From contig OX638368.1 in NCBI GenBank assembly GCA_951812925.1, forward strand, positions 150,150,492 through 150,214,491: a DNA stretch of 64,000 bases, given 5' to 3'. This document shows, piece after piece, positions 19,891 through 31,748 of this stretch (within the stretch, counting starts at the first letter, position 1; each line of letters opens with the position of its first letter). The notes beneath the pieces were generated by a model. It was not told the origin of the DNA. It did no database searches and saw only the letters and a list, made by a program, of their open reading frames with translations. The position numbers and the translations under genes were made by a program. This DNA is from Calliopum simillimum. Its lineage: Eukaryota; Arthropoda; Insecta; Diptera; Lauxaniidae.

Positions 19891-20595
19891 GGAGCCGGCA
19901 ATACTAAAAGTGCCGTCATCGCGGATTCTGAAATTTTTAATGCAAAATGGTAGTTTACACTAAGACGAATAAGAAAAGCTTGGTCAGCATGGCTATAGCC
20001 TGGCAGAAATATTTTTAAATGATTTTTGAATTATTAAATTTTCGGAATGTTTTGCTGGCATCGCGGATTTTGATCGATCTTAATATTAATCGATGATAAA
20101 TTTCATTACCATTCAGAAAAAATCCGGCCGACCAAATTTTTTTTTGCCGAAAATGACCGGCAGACCTATTTTAATGGTGCTACAGTGGGTACAATTTCTC
20201 TGTTATCACGGAAATTTGTTTTTTTTTTAAATTTACGTATTTTAATGTCAAATTCAAAAATATCTTGGTATGCGAGCTTAGAAACTGCCGGAAGTACCCA
20301 CTGTCGCACCATTAAAATAGGTCTGCCGGTCATTTTCGGCAAAAAAAAATTTGGTCGGCTGGATTTTTTCTGAATGAATATGAAATTTATCATCGATTAA
20401 TATTAAGATCGATCAAAATCCGCGATGACGGCAAAACATTCCGAAAATTTAATAATTCAAAAACCATTTAAAAATATTTCTGCCAGGCTATAGCCATGCT
20501 GACCAAGCTTTTCTTATACGTCTTAGTGTAAACTACCATTTTGCATTAAAAATTTCAGAATCCGCGATGACGGCACTTTTAGTATTGCCGGCTCC
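19891..20595. mobile_element. foldback element with two 302-bp arms
   Basis: Left arm 19891-20192 and right arm 20294-20595 are reverse complements with few differences, outer edge GGAGCCGGCAATACTAAAAG, inner edge CAGTGGGTAC. The spacer is 101 bases. Mirror-image short open frames on both strands are artefacts of the palindrome. No target duplication was found. Confidence 0.9.
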
Positions 20596-20624
20596 TCGCC
20601 TACTAGCAAAAAAATAAAAAATTT

Positions 20625-21555
20625 TATAAAAAACGAGTATTTTTTTTCCATTTCAACCATTACCTATCAACAGATGCCTATTAAGTTTGGTTGAATTTTT
20701 AACCTTTGTAACTTATTGAGTGTTCACCACCAAAGTGCAGCAAAATGTTTAAAAAAAATCTTTTTTATTGCCAAAATTTAGAGTTTTTACATAAAAATAA
20801 CTTTTTCTTTTCAAATTTATTCTATTTTTTTTACTCTTTCTTGATTTTATAATGACAATCTAACATTAAACGACGAAAAGCAATCATTTTTTCGTATGTT
20901 AGTGCATTATTTTATCGGGTGGTCATATTCAAGTTAAAATTCTAAAAAAATTAATAAATTGTGGAAAATTAAACAATGCAATGTTTTGTGGAAAATTTAC
21001 TATTCCGTCAAGCAAGCGTGGTGGGACACCATGGAAGTGTATCATTTATAGTATACTTTGGTGAACATATAGTTCGTAATGTAGAATGGGCCCCGTCTAT
21101 TATATGTCAGGATGCTTGGTACAAGATCCAGAAAAATGCTATGCGTGCTTGAAATCAGTAATGGATTAAACAATTGCCGGTTTCAAAAAATATTCCCATT
21201 CCAATCAGACCAAAACCATCAAATGTAACTCCATAATGCAACCACATCAAAATTACGCAAAATCGTTTAGATATGATTACACGACGTCTGAAGTTATCGC
21301 AGCGACAGTCGATTGCTTTAGCCAAGAAACTAAAACAAGTAAAGAAGAACCATCAGAAGTAGAATAAATTTGATAAAAAAAAATATTTCAATGTTAAACA
21401 TACAAAATTTTTACGAAAAAAAGATTTTTAGCATTTTTCTGTGCTTTTTGTCAGCGTGAACCCTCAATAGGTTGCAAAAGTGAAAAATGTTACCAAACTG
21501 AATAGCTATCTGTTGATGGGTAATGGTTAAAATGGAAAAAATACCTGTTTTTTAT
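20625..21555. mobile_element. inverted-repeat element with ~130-bp arms
   Basis: The left end (CCATTTCAACCATTACCTAT, CAACAGATGCCTATT) matches the complement of the right end (CCATTTTAACCATTACCCAT, CAACAGATAGCTATT) with indels for about 130 bases. The interior at 21000-21370 on the plus strand may be badly decayed coding sequence, but no motif is secure. Confidence 0.75.
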
Positions 21556-22443
21556 GTAATTTGGTTGGATTATCATAAAAAACGTTTTCAGTGTAGCGTT
21601 TTGAAGCTTTTGCTTATATGGGAGCTGCCACGCCCTCTTGTCCGATTTCAACCAGTTTTTTTTTATATTTCTTCTGACTGAAAACACCGCAAACACAAGA
21701 GGCCAATGAAACTTTCCGACAAATTTTTCGACGCACAATATGTATTGACGTGACGAATGCTGGTGAAAAAGTTAGATCGTAGCGAGATAAACAATTGACA
21801 GTAGTTGGACACATGACAACTACTATTATTTGACATTCATCGACATGAAGATTTGGAGTTTTACAGTAGGGTGAAATTTTGAAAAACCTTTTTGGAGAGT
21901 ATTTAAACTAAAAAAATAATGTCGTTGATTTAAGGTTCCAATTTTTATTTTTTTTACTAGCCTTCTTTGCCTGCTTTGCTCGGCATGTTTCTTTTGTTTT
22001 TTGAGTCCCAATTGCTTGAAAGATATAGATAAGTGTTAATTTACGACACTGCCCACGTCACTAATAAAAATTTAGGTTCAGTTAATTTCATTTCAAACCA
22101 TCTTAAAAATTCCCAATTCCCATAGTTCGCCTTAGATATTCTTCGTTTTGACTTGAATCCTTCGGGTGTCACAGGAAACTATCAGTTAAGGTTTGTTGAT
22201 AGTCCGCCATACAGTTTTTTCCTTTCGTGTAACTAGATATTTTTCGTTTTGACTATGAAGCTTTCGGTTGACCTTCGGAAACCTTCAGGTTTATCATTCT
22301 TTTGTGCATTTCCTATACTTAAAACCTACAACATAAAAATATCATAGCACACATACATTACTTTCCAAACAAAAAGTTTTTGTTTATACTCTCGTTCTCT
22401 TTGCTCATATGATTTTCTCAGAGAAACACAGTTTTTGTAGCTT
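21556..22443. other. non-coding, with a copy of the CACGCCCTCTTGT repeat
   Basis: 21570-21650 holds a dispersed repeat (TTGCTTATATGGGAG, GCCACGCCCTCTTGTCCG) also seen at 33460-33690 and 58970-59880. The rest is AT-rich without features. The open frames at 21490-22011 are not protein-like. Confidence 0.6.
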
Positions 22444-22993
22444 CCCTGCAGTAAAAACCCTGCAGTAAAAATATGAGACAGTCTACAAAAAATACTAGTT
22501 CACGGTTAGTACTAGTCTGAAACTAGTGAAAAAAGGATGCAGTGGAGGTCAGTTCGATATCACTTTGTAGTTTGTAGGGCAAATAAATTTGAATCGTGAC
22601 GAAAACAAATCAGAATTTTAATTTTTTGCTTTTGAAATATTTTGTGTTTTGTTTCAATTGAATTGTGTGTCAAAATAAATTGTGGAAAAAATAAAATAAT
22701 GAATTCATTTTTGTTATTGCTGTTATGAATGTAATTTAACTTTATTTAATTTGTTTTAAGAAAATATAAATCCGAATCTAAAAAAAAGTATTACTATAGG
22801 ACTACTTCAAACCACAACTAGCTCCGGACTGGTGTAAAAGTAATGCATATGGTGCCAATTGAAATTTCGTAGGACATCAACACACAAAAAAGAACAGTTG
22901 CTTGTATGCAAAAGAGATTGAAGTCGGACTAGTACTGGTTGGTAGAGGACTAGTTAATGGACTACTCTTAAACTAGTCCGTTTGCCTGTAGGG
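22444..22993. mobile_element. possible DNA element with CCCTRCAG ends and ACTAGT clusters
   Basis: The left end begins CCCTGCAGTAAAAA (doubled at 22444 and 22458); the complement of the right end begins CCCTACAGGCAAACGGACTA. Both ends carry several ACTAGT words within ~100 bases. No transposase and no clear target duplication, so the boundaries are tentative. Confidence 0.5.
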
Positions 22994-23078
22994 TTGCAAT
23001 GTTTATACTTACTTTTAATACAACTCACAATCAAGTGGAAATTATTGTTACTTTGCAAGTTAAAATGCTCCGGATCGT

Positions 23079-23092
23079 GAACACCACTGTAA
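23079..23092. repeat. target-site duplication, LINE 3' side
   Basis: GAACACCACTGTAA, identical to 24967-24980 on the other side of the LINE. Confidence 0.9.
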
Positions 23093-24966
23093 GTAAGTAA
23101 GTAAATTTATTGAGCCTTTAAATCAATAACAATAGTACATAATAAAAATAGTAACGGTGGAAGGATACATAGAAGATATAATATATATGCTATTACAGTG
23201 GAGTCTTGCAAAATGCTAACAGCAATATTATTACTGATGGAAAAATCAAAAGCTTGCTCATGGCTTTTTGAAGTATATTTGATGTTTTATCAAATAACCT
23301 TAAATCTAAATAACTACAAACTATAAATACTATTTACTCTATATACATATATACACTTAAAAATTACGTTACATTAAGTTTATATTAGCCTCTGTGTGTT
23401 CCAGGGCGTTTTTTCGTGAAAAATTCCAGCAAAAGTAATGCGGGATTCATACCAGATTCTTAATCAAGACTTTCGTTTATAATGCCTACAGGCGATATGT
23501 AAGCAAAGCTAGACCAATTGAATTCATTTTGAGAGTTATATACCGAATTTATCAAATCGTTTTCTATATAGGGAAGTTTGTTAACACATTTTTTTAAATG
23601 CACAAGCAAATATTTACACAAAAGGACAATGCGAGAATGACTGTAGATATAGAAATTGGAGTATCTTTCCGTAAAAGATTCAAAGTTGCGATCTAAGCAG
23701 AATCTTAAAATTTTACGTGCAAATTTTTCAAGACTCTGTGCAACTGTTGGTGAGATAGTGAACCAAATCGGAAACCCATACATTATCACTGAACGGATGC
23801 TTACCTTGTAAATTAATAATTTAGTGTTTATTGGCATATATTTATTCCTTAATAAGTTGGAAAACATTCCAGAAATTTGGCGTGCTTTCTTTAAAATGGC
23901 ATTTGCATGCTTATTGAATTTTAACAGATTGCTGAAAGTTACACCTAAATATTTAATTACATTTTTGAAAGGAATAATTGTTCCATTTAGTGATAATTTT
24001 AACCTTTTACTTTGAGGAACTGCTTTCCAGTGACATTTTCCTGAAGGGTTTCTGATGCAAATGGCTTGCGATTTGGCTGTATTAATTTTGATCCCCCAAT
24101 CTTTATAAAAACTGTTAATTTTTTCTAAGTGTACTTGTACCAAACTCAAAGCCTCTTCTGGAGTGTTACCGTGAGCATAAGCCAGCGAATCATCTGCGTA
24201 AAGAATGCATGTTGAACCGTTAAAAGTATGCGGAAAATCGTGAATGAAAGTACTATAGAGATGAGGAGCCATTATTGCACCCTGTGGGACTCCACTTCTT
24301 ATAAAGCTATATTCTGAAGAAACATGATTTATATTTACAAAAAACTTTCTATCATTTAAAAAGCTATGTAAAATTTTTATGAACGACGGACCAATGCCAA
24401 TAAGCTTATAGATAATACCATTATGATAAGCCTTGTCAAAAGCTTTTTCTATATCCAAAGGCATTGCAACCGTGCATTTCCGCTGCCGAAGGTTAAGGAT
24501 TAAGTCATTTTCAAACTTTAAAAGAGCATGCACAGTAGAATGCTGCTTTTTAAACCTAAATTGAAAATCTGGAATGTATTGAACGTCAACACATTCATCC
24601 ATTTTATCCAAAATTACTCGTTCAAAAAGTTTCCCGATATTTGATAGTAAGGAAATCGGTCTGAAGTTATTGACTTCATAACAATTTGGTTTCTTCTGAA
24701 TTGGAATTACTTTAGCAATTTTCCAGGAATTAGAAAAATAACCATTGTTAATACAATTGTTGAAAATTATTGCTAAAAAATCAAAAATTAATTGGGATGG
24801 TTTCTTCATAAACCCTTTCAAGATGACTTCTTAAGACTTCAACTTTCTCGACGTCATCGGTAATCACAAAGTCATCCTGAACAATTTTTGAGCAAAAATG
24901 TCCACTCTTCTTTTTCATTAATTTATATATTTGTTTAATGCTGTAGGACCAGGTTTTATAAGTTTA
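23093..24966 (-). mobile_element. 5'-truncated Jockey-like LINE with 14-bp target duplications
   Basis: The insertion is bounded exactly by GAACACCACTGTAA on both sides. On the minus strand the 3' end finishes in a TTAC-repeat tail instead of poly(A). It keeps most of the reverse transcriptase but lacks ORF1, the endonuclease and the N-terminal part of the RT. Perfect target duplications and a long open frame suggest it is relatively young. Confidence 0.92.
23460..24821 (-). pseudogene. non-LTR reverse transcriptase, partial (453 residues)
   Basis: Contains RT motifs in order: NNFRPISLLSNIGKLFERVI, catalytic Asp motif LDIEKAFDKAYHNGIIYK, SGVPQGAIMAP (residues ~195-205), catalytic LYADDSLAYAHG and the thumb-side VIKYLGVTF. 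The long C-terminal tail has no RNase H. These fit a Jockey-clade LINE. Upstream minus-strand sequence (KSGHFCSKIVQDDFVITDD) belongs to the same polyprotein in another frame; the conserved region before motif 1 seems to be lost by an internal deletion at about 24815. The RT domain is open, but the element is incomplete and cannot be autonomous. Confidence 0.9.
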
Positions 24967-24980
24967 GAACACCACTGTAA

Positions 24981-26298
24981 ATATACCTTGATTCAAGACA
25001 AAAAATTTGATTTATAGTATTACACCTTTCAGATTTTAGGGCACAATCGTGGAAATTCCAAAAAAGTTTTATTTTTTTTTAATCAAGCTTAGTGTCCATG
25101 CCTTTTATAGAAATCGAGATTTTTGTACGATGAACACGATGGAGTTTTGTGTTTCCTTCCTAATTATTGTATCATAGTTGTAGGTCATCTTGTATATATC
25201 TTCAAGAAACTGTACACATTTAGCTATTTTTTAAAAAGTATTGGCGCCATTTTAAAAAAATAAACTAATACTTTTAGCAAAAGATTAACATTGATGCAAC
25301 TACCTTTTATTGCACTCTGTGTTAGTACATGGTACATTTATATTTTTTTGCTCAGCTGAAAAATAAATTTAGTTCCAATTGCAATGTTTCCTACCACGCT
25401 CATCCAATAGTTTTACCAGATTTATGTATTAATTCTGATTTTGGTTTTTAATTTTGACAAAATTCTGAATGCTTCTTTACCGTCAGCATTATTTTTTAAC
25501 TTGCGCTACAAGAAAAGGATAATATGATAAGATACGCAAGAAAGATATACCGAAATCCATTATACCCACGCAAGAAAAAGTCGATGAAGAAGCAGCAACC
25601 GTAACAAGCATTACCTCCTTAACACGCACATACATAAAATTGTTGTAGAATTTCCAAAACATTTGGATTTTTCTACAACCCAATTCAATTGCAAGAGTTT
25701 CGGCTAAAATTGCTGCCCATTAAGATTTTATTAGTCAAAGTTTTAAATATCAACCAATTAATTTTAATCGCTGTTTGTGCCGTGTCGGTCCAAAATTCAA
25801 CTTTGTTTTCTTCTTTAGGTTGAAATGCTTCTTCACGTGTCCTTTTTTGTTTCGTTCGGTCGCTGGCTACAAAAGCATTCTACGAATGCATTCCTTGTTT
25901 AATTTTTTAGAGATGCGTATCTTCTACGATAGTGACATTTTCTAAATTAACACTAAAAGCTGAAACTAAAATTGCTAATTTGAAATTTTGTTTTTTTTTT
26001 TTTGAGTTTTGATATTTTATAGTGAGATTGCTTATTTCAGTTGTTAAACTTTAGCTTAAAACTACAACAATAACGCTTTTAAAGGATTATCAACGATTTA
26101 TTTACTTCGTCGGTTTTATGAAATAAAATTTTTGTGTGGGATTTTGTAGTTTTCAACTTTTTTTTGTGCATAAAATCCGATTGGGGGGGGGGGGGGTCTT
26201 CTGACAGAATTTGAAAATCTAGAAAACCAAAATCTTGAATCTTAGGTGTGCGCAAAATCTTGAAAAAAAAAAAATCTTGAAAAAAAATATTGGATATA
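24981..26298. other. non-coding DNA with a G13 run
   Basis: AT-rich; no gene. A 13-G homopolymer lies near 26184-26197, close to the left edge of the large palindrome. Confidence 0.55.
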
Positions 26299-27570
26299 TG
26301 AGGAATTCTCAAAAATTGTGGAATTCTACAGTTTTTGAGACACATTCACCAAACTTGGTGGAGAGGTCACTTTTTATATAAGAATCAAAAATTGGAAGGG
26401 TACACGTCAAAAAAAAAAAAAAGTAAAAAAAAGTTACGCATACATATATGAAGCAAAACACGTCAAGTGTACCTGCTGAAATTTTTTTGTCTCCGATTTC
26501 GCTCAAATTTGGCAATATAGTAGTCCTGATATACAAAACAATATTCCGGGAGGATTTGATCATTTATTGTTAAAATACAGGGTGTTGAAGTTGGCGTTTT
26601 TAGTGATTTTCATGAAAAGGTGTTTTTTCAAAAATTTAGAGCTTACACCAAAGTTTGTAATGCAACTTGTCCCATTCATTTTTAAATGTTCTTTTTATAA
26701 AAAAATATTACATGGTGAAAAAAATTTTTTTTCACCGAAATACTTTAAACTTAAAAATACTTTTGAATTTTTTTTTAAAAAAACCCCCCTTAAATTTTTT
26801 TTAAAAGTACTTCAAATTAAAGCATAATTTAAAAGCTTTAAAATGATGTGTGACTCAAGATGGCATTCGGTCGTTGGATGAGAGTTTTTGGCTTTTAAAC
26901 GCTTTTTTCGTAAGATGCCTTCCTCTTGAGTAAACAAAGAGTTTTGCCTGCTGTGGGCGTTTAAAAGCCAAAAACGCTCATCCAACGACCGAATACCATC
27001 TTGAGTCACACATCATTTTAAAGCTTTTAAATTATGCTTTAATTTGAAGTACTTTTAAAAAAAATTTAAGGGGGGTTTTTTTAAAAAAAAATTCAAAAGT
27101 ATTTTTAAGTTTAAAATATTTCGGTCAAAAAAAATTTTTTTCACCATGTAATATTTTTTTTATAGAAAGAACATTTAAAAATGAATGGGACAAGTTACTT
27201 TTCAAACTTTGGTGTGAGCTCTAAATTTTTGAAAAAACACCTTTTCATGAAAATCACTAAAAACGCCAACTTCAACACCCTGTATTTTAACAATAAATGG
27301 TACTAGGACCAAACCCTCCCGGAATATTGTTTTTGTATATCAGGACTACTATATTGCCAAATTTGAGCGAAATCGGAGACAAAAAAATTTTCAGCTGGTA
27401 CACTTGACGTGTTTTGCTTCATATATATATGCGTAACTTTTTTTACTTTTTCTTTTTTTTGACGTGCACTCTTCCAATTTTTGATTCTTATATAAAAAGT
27501 GAACTCTCCACCAAGTTTGGTGAATGTGCCTCAAAAACTGTAGAATTCCACAATTTTTGAGAATTCCTCA
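26299..27570. mobile_element. 1.27-kb palindrome: ~604-bp arms, 54-base loop
   Basis: Left arm 26299-26902, loop 26903-26956, right arm 26957-27570. Outer edge TGAGGAATTCTCAAAAATTG, inner edge GGCTTTTAAACGC. The arms differ by scattered substitutions and short indels, so this is an old palindrome, not an exact mirror. No coding sequence; mirrored short open frames are artefacts. It could be a foldback element or a locus whose transcript folds into a very long hairpin. Confidence 0.92.
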
Positions 27571-28750
27571 TGTTGGGATGGGATCCCTTTTAAATCTTGA
27601 AAATCAATATCTTGTGAATGTGAATTGTTTTTAAAAATATTCATTGTTAAATATTTTCCTATTCAAAATAACCAAAATAATACAAAAACAGTTTCTAATT
27701 ATGTATCACAACTATTAATTAAAGAATACTTTCGTTAAAATTTTATACAAAATATAACATTATTTATAGATAGCTTATGAACTTTATTACTTTACTATTA
27801 CTGACAATCATTAAAGCAAAAGTTCAAAGATACCAACGCCACTACAACAACTAACAATTTTTATGTTTGAAGCAGATGTTACGAAAATAATTAACATTAT
27901 TATAACTAACAAAAATACTAACATTAAATTGAGGCTAATTGCATTTAAGAGCATTTCCAGTGGTAACTAATATAATAAAATTATTTTATAACAAGTTTGC
28001 ATGTGGCAAACTTGTTTTCTAAAAACAACCAAAATGAATTAATATCGTTTTACATTTTTTACTGGTTTTCTATGCGCACGCTTTTTAAAAAGTTTTAAAT
28101 CTTTTTCATTGTGTTTTGCTTGTATGTACATTTAAAACTTAATAAAAAATTGTTATTCTTTTGCTTTGTGTAATTTTTATTGCTGTTGTTTTTGTCATTT
28201 GCTAAATTGTTTGCAGTAAAATTTTTATGACAACTTGTAACAAATGACATGTATAATTTGAAGATAATTATAATAATTACGCGCCATCTACTAACTTGTT
28301 TTACTTAAAAAAAAAAAAATAAGAAAAAAAAATAATTAAATTAAGTACTAAAACTAATTTAGTAAGTAAAGCGTTATTAACAATACAAAGTAGCATCAGC
28401 TGTCCATTGTATGCATTAATTGCTTCATTTCTAATTTCATTTTATATATCTGTTTTGTTGTTAGTTATTTAACTACTCTGAGTGTTGAAAGTTTTACATG
28501 TAATTAACTTGACAGCTTTAAAAGAAAAAACAAAAGATTTTAGCCACAAACTCGCTATGGTACTTGCATAATTGAATGAGCGCGTTCTGTTTTCAGCTAA
28601 AGGAAGGAGCTACCCAGTAAACAAAGTAGTCCTTTAAAGAACTGTAAATTGAGCTCTTAAGAGAAAATACCACACCTTACTTGGTGCCCTATTTTTCAAT
28701 CATTAGCAATATTTTAAAGAGCACACTATGGTTTTTTTTTGACAAAAAAT
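27571..28750. other. AT-rich non-coding DNA
   Basis: No gene, RNA gene or repeat boundary seen. Confidence 0.55.
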
Positions 28751-28870
28751 TGTAGGCCATCATGTCAATTTTTTCGAAATTTGCAGTTGGGTTCTCAGAT
28801 ATTTATAAAAATTCACAGAGCTGTTCTAAGTGCTCAGTATGGAGACCTCTCATTATTAGTTTTGCGAAAA
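28750..28870 (-). repeat. dispersed repeat, inverted copy
   Basis: The reverse complement matches 14300-14400 and 62460-62560 (AATAATGAGAGGTCTCCATA, TGAGCACTTAGAACAGCTCT). It adjoins the foldback at 28928. Confidence 0.7.
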
Positions 28871-28927
28871 AAAAAAGTTATTGGCATGAAACTTTAGAGT
28901 GTTCAAGTGGCTATGAAGGACATAATG

Positions 28928-29263
28928 CCCCAGACAGACGGCAGCTCTAATGCACATTACAGACGTAATAATGTGAAACTTTTTATTGCATGATTTTAGG
29001 CATTTTTTAAATACATATTTCATAGACATTGACTAAAAGAAAATTTCCCAATTCAGGGTCTAAAAAATTCTGAAACATCAAAAACAAGATTTATACTGAG
29101 CTAAGCATCAGAAAAGCTAATTAGAATTTTTTGGATCATGAATTGGGAAATTTTATTTTTGTGAATGTCTATGAAATATGTTAAGAAATGCCTAAAATCA
29201 TGCAATAAAAAGTTTCACATTATTCCGTCTGTAATGTGCATAACAGCTGCCGTCTGTCTGGGG
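28928..29263. mobile_element. 336-bp foldback with CCCCAGACAGACGG ends
   Basis: Arms of about 110 bp (CCCCAGACAGACGGCAGCT at the edge, GAATGTCTATGAAATA inside) separated by a ~110-base spacer. No coding capacity; flanking bases show no clear duplication. Confidence 0.85.
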
Positions 29264-30667
29264 AATAAGTAAGATCCTTATTAATGGGTTTTAATTCATT
29301 ACTTTTCAGCAGATTTCCGTTACTGGCTTGCATTTTGTGTGTATCCATTTTTAATTTCGATGTTTTGAACATATAAAGGATTTTAAAAAATGCACTAATC
29401 TTATCTATAATAATGCAGAAGTGGGTGGAATGGTGTAAAATAATTCATGACAATTGAAAGTGATTTGGAATAAATCAGTAAGAAAATTTACATTTTTATG
29501 AATTTTTCAGGACTCAGTATTTTAATCTTAATTTGATTGGAAAAATCATAAAAAAAATTGCCATATCCCAATGTGCACAAAAACGGATGAGGATCCGTTT
29601 CGAATCCATTACGAGTTCATAAAGGTATAAAAAACGTAATCCGCGGTAACGGATCCATTTCGAACCCGTAACGTACATCAAAAACGAATTCAAAACGCTT
29701 TGTTTGGATAAAAAAAAAAAACATTTTGAAGCGCTTATTAGCGAATAAAAAAAAATTCAATTCCGCAGTGCGGGCCCGTTTCGAATCCGAAACTTATGTA
29801 AAAACGAATTCAAAACGGATTTGCTTTTGAATATGTTAATGTTGTATATTTACAGAAAAAAACCGTTTTGATGCGCCTATTAGCAATTAAAAAATAATTA
29901 AAAGAAAAAAAGGAAGAAAAATAAAGGGTAAAAATCCACCTCTGGCAGCCCAATGTGCACAAAAACGGATGAGGATCCGTTTCGAATCCATTACAAGTTC
30001 ATAAAGGTATAAAAAACGTAATCCGCGGTAACGGATCCATTTCGAACCCGTAACGTACATCAAAAATGAATTCAAAATGCTTTGTTTGGATAAAAAAAAA
30101 AAAAACATTTTGAAGCGCTTATTAACGAATAAAAAAAAAATAAATTCCGCAGTGCGGGCCCGTTTCGAATCCGAAACTTATGTAAAAACGAATTCAAAAC
30201 GGATTTGCTTTTAAATATGTTAATGCTGTATATTTACAGAAAAAAACCGTTTTGATGCGCCTATTAGCAATTAAAAAATAATAAAAAGAAAAAAAAGGAA
30301 GAAAAATAAAGGGTAAAAATCCACCTCTGGTAGGATTCGAACCTGGGCAAATCCGTTTCGATTCCGTAAATACTTCAAATACGAACTCAAAACGGATTTG
30401 CTTTATTTAATTTTTATGATAAAAAAAATATTTTTGATTTGTTTTTTTTTTCTTTTTATTTTATTGCGTATGATTTTATGTAAACTTTTCAAACTCTGTT
30501 TGAAAAAATGTATTTGATTCCAAATTTGAGTATATAACATTTTTTATCAAAAGAAGGGAAGAAAAACAACAGAATACTTATAAAAAAACAACAGAAATTT
30601 GTTTAATATACAAACTTTAAATCTCAACATCAAATAAGTGTACATCAGTTAAGTAAACATTATATCG

Positions 30668-30765
30668 GCCAATAGCCTAGTTGTCTAACGTCTCGTGTAT
30701 GAAAGAGTAATACCCCGGGAGCCTGAGTTCGACTCCCGGCCGGGCTCGTAATTTTTTTTTTTTTT
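30668..30765 (+). ncRNA. tRNA-like Pol III unit, copy 1
   Basis: TAGCCTAGTTGTCTAACG resembles a tRNA A box / D arm. About 45 bases later GAGTTCGACTCCCGG resembles a B box / T arm, and a run of ~14 T ends the unit like a Pol III terminator. The acceptor and T stems are imperfect, and a perfect 7-bp stem CCGGGAG/CTCCCGG overlaps the T arm. It looks like a SINE head or decayed tRNA gene, not a functional tRNA. Duplicated at 31364-31460 together with its surroundings. Confidence 0.45.
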
Positions 30766-31363
30766 TGTTATTTTGTTTTTTTTAATTAAAAATAAGCGCT
30801 TCACCTTGTTTTCTTTTTTTTTATAAGCAGCATTAACATTATTAAAAGCGAATCCGTTTTGAATTCGAAACGGATCCATAAAAGAAGAAAAAACGATTCG
30901 TTTTTTTTTTAGGAATCCTTCCCGCAAACGGATCAGTATCGGATACGTAACGGATTCCGTAACGGATAAAAAGAACGAAAATATGAACCCGTTACGGATC
31001 CGAAACGAGAACGTTTGGCACACTGGGAGGATTCGAACCTGGGCAAATCCGTTTCGATTCCGTAAATACTTCAAATACGAACTCAAAACGGATTTGCTTT
31101 ATTTAATTTTTATGATAAAAAAAATATTTTTGATTTGTTTTTTTTTTTCTTTTTATTTTATTGCGTATGATTTTTTGTAAACTTTTCAAACTCTGTTTGA
31201 AAAAATGTTTTTGATTCCAAATTTGAGTATATAACATTTTTTATCAAAAGAAGGGAAGAAAAACAACACAGAATACTTATAAAAAAACAACAGAAATTTG
31301 TTTAATATACAAACTTTAAATCTCAACATCAAATAAGTCTACATCAGTTAAGTAAACATCATA

Positions 31364-31460
31364 TCGGTCAATAGCCTAGTTGTCTAACGTCTCGTGTATG
31401 AAAGAGTAATACCCCGGGAGCCTGAGTTCGACTCCCGGCCGGGCTAGTAATTTTTTTTTT
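31364..31460 (+). ncRNA. tRNA-like Pol III unit, copy 2
   Basis: A nearly identical copy of the unit at 30668, offset by the 696-bp duplication, with the same A-box-like and B-box-like words and a T-run. Confidence 0.45.
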
Positions 31461-31748
31461 TTTTGTTATTTTGTTTTTTTTTTAATTAAAAATAAGCGCT
31501 TCACCCTGTTTTCTTTTTTTTATAAGCAGCATTAACATTATTAAAAGCGAATCCGTTTTGAACTCGTTTTTGATGTACGTTACAGGTTCGAAGCGGATCC
31601 ATAAAAGTAGAAAAAACGATTCTTTTTTTTTAGGAATCCTTCCCGCAAACGGATCAGTAACGGATACGTAACGGATTCCGTAACGGATAAAAAGAACGAA
31701 AATATGAACCCGTTACGGATCCGAAACGAGTCCGTTTGGCACACTGGG

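Larger units (their letters stand above)
29567..31748. mobile_element. composite inverted-repeat element with tandemly duplicated ends
   Basis: Outer ends CCCAATGTGCACAAAAACGG and the complement of a right end reading CCCAGTGTGCCAAACGGA. The left ~382 bp is repeated in tandem (29571 and 29953) and the right ~696 bp is repeated in tandem (30332 and 31028), giving order L-L-R-R with a complete inner element at about 29950-31026. Left and right units are partly inverted homologues, sharing GAACCCGTAACGTACATCA and GGATCCGTTTCGAA words. No transposase. The words CGGATTC and GGATCCG recur throughout. Confidence 0.8.

Noticed and set aside
20166..20393. Overlapping open frames on both strands
   Set aside because: They are mirror images created by the 19891-20595 palindrome.
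30668..30750. Functional tRNA gene
   Set aside because: Stems are mispaired and no convincing anticodon arm forms; kept as a tRNA-like Pol III unit instead.
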